Source: Bacteroidales bacterium
Lineage (GTDB): Bacteria; Bacteroidota; Bacteroidia; Bacteroidales; JAOZMU01
Length of the DNA: 6,822 nt
NCBI GenBank assembly: GCA_029934165.1
Contig: JAOZMU010000184.1
Coordinates: forward strand, 1-6,822
Direction of reading: 5' to 3'
The notes beneath the pieces were generated by a model. The model was not told where the DNA came from. It saw nothing but the letters and a program-made list of their open reading frames with translations, and ran no database searches. Below are positions 6,640 to 6,822 of the stretch, one piece after another. Numbering within the stretch: position 1 is the stretch's first letter; the number at the start of each line of letters is the position of its first letter. The translations under genes were made by a program, and so were the position numbers.

Positions 6640-6822
6640 TTATTTTTTATTCAAGTTGCTTTAAGATAATTTTTTATTAAACAGATGTGTAATGATAATC
6701 GACACTATTATTGCCATTATTAATCTGAATATCAATACAATAAATTTTTAATAAATAATAATATATGCTTATTAGACTTTGGACAAAAAAATATAAATTA
6801 ATTAATTATGAAACAATAAAAC

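Overview
The window is AT-rich and all four genes I can support lie on the minus strand. Three things point to a member of the Bacteroidota or a close relative: start codons preceded by A-rich stretches rather than a clear Shine-Dalgarno, a TAnnTTTG-type promoter core upstream of the largest gene, and C-terminal domains resembling the FlgD-Ig / type IX sorting fold. I cannot name a genus.

Layout, in transcription order (right to left). At the right edge, 6591-6822 is non-coding and carries a candidate promoter core at 6632-6639. It drives a two-gene operon. The first gene (3990-6509) encodes an 839-residue membrane-anchored protein that joins a NitT/TauT-type substrate-binding domain, an unassigned middle region, an OmpA-like peptidoglycan-binding domain and two tandem 95-residue Ig-like repeats. 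Six bases later comes an ABC exporter of the cyclic-peptide/siderophore class (2310-3983), with fused membrane and ATPase domains. A 311-base gap follows (1999-2309). Next is a second pair: an SPFH/prohibitin-family membrane protein (1045-1998) and a DUF697 membrane protein with a Lys/Glu-rich tail (389-955). The left 388 bases have no gene I can support.

The most striking feature is not a gene. A 96-base sequence occurs twice in perfect, opposite orientation, at 83-178 and 2219-2314. The two copies bracket exactly the SPFH-DUF697 pair, and the right copy contains the stop codon of the exporter gene. This suggests a 2-kb cassette that moved in, can invert, or is framed by a dispersed element. 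It also means the 3' tails of the two transcripts would be complementary to each other.

How the genes may work together (inference): the binding-protein/OmpA fusion could hold a ligand-recognising domain between the inner membrane and the peptidoglycan, next to an exporter that normally moves peptides or siderophore precursors outward. No importer permease, NRPS or peptide precursor gene is present here, so the substrate is unknown. SPFH and DUF697 proteins are both membrane-associated and may form a scaffold or stress-related complex, but their role is not shown by the sequence.
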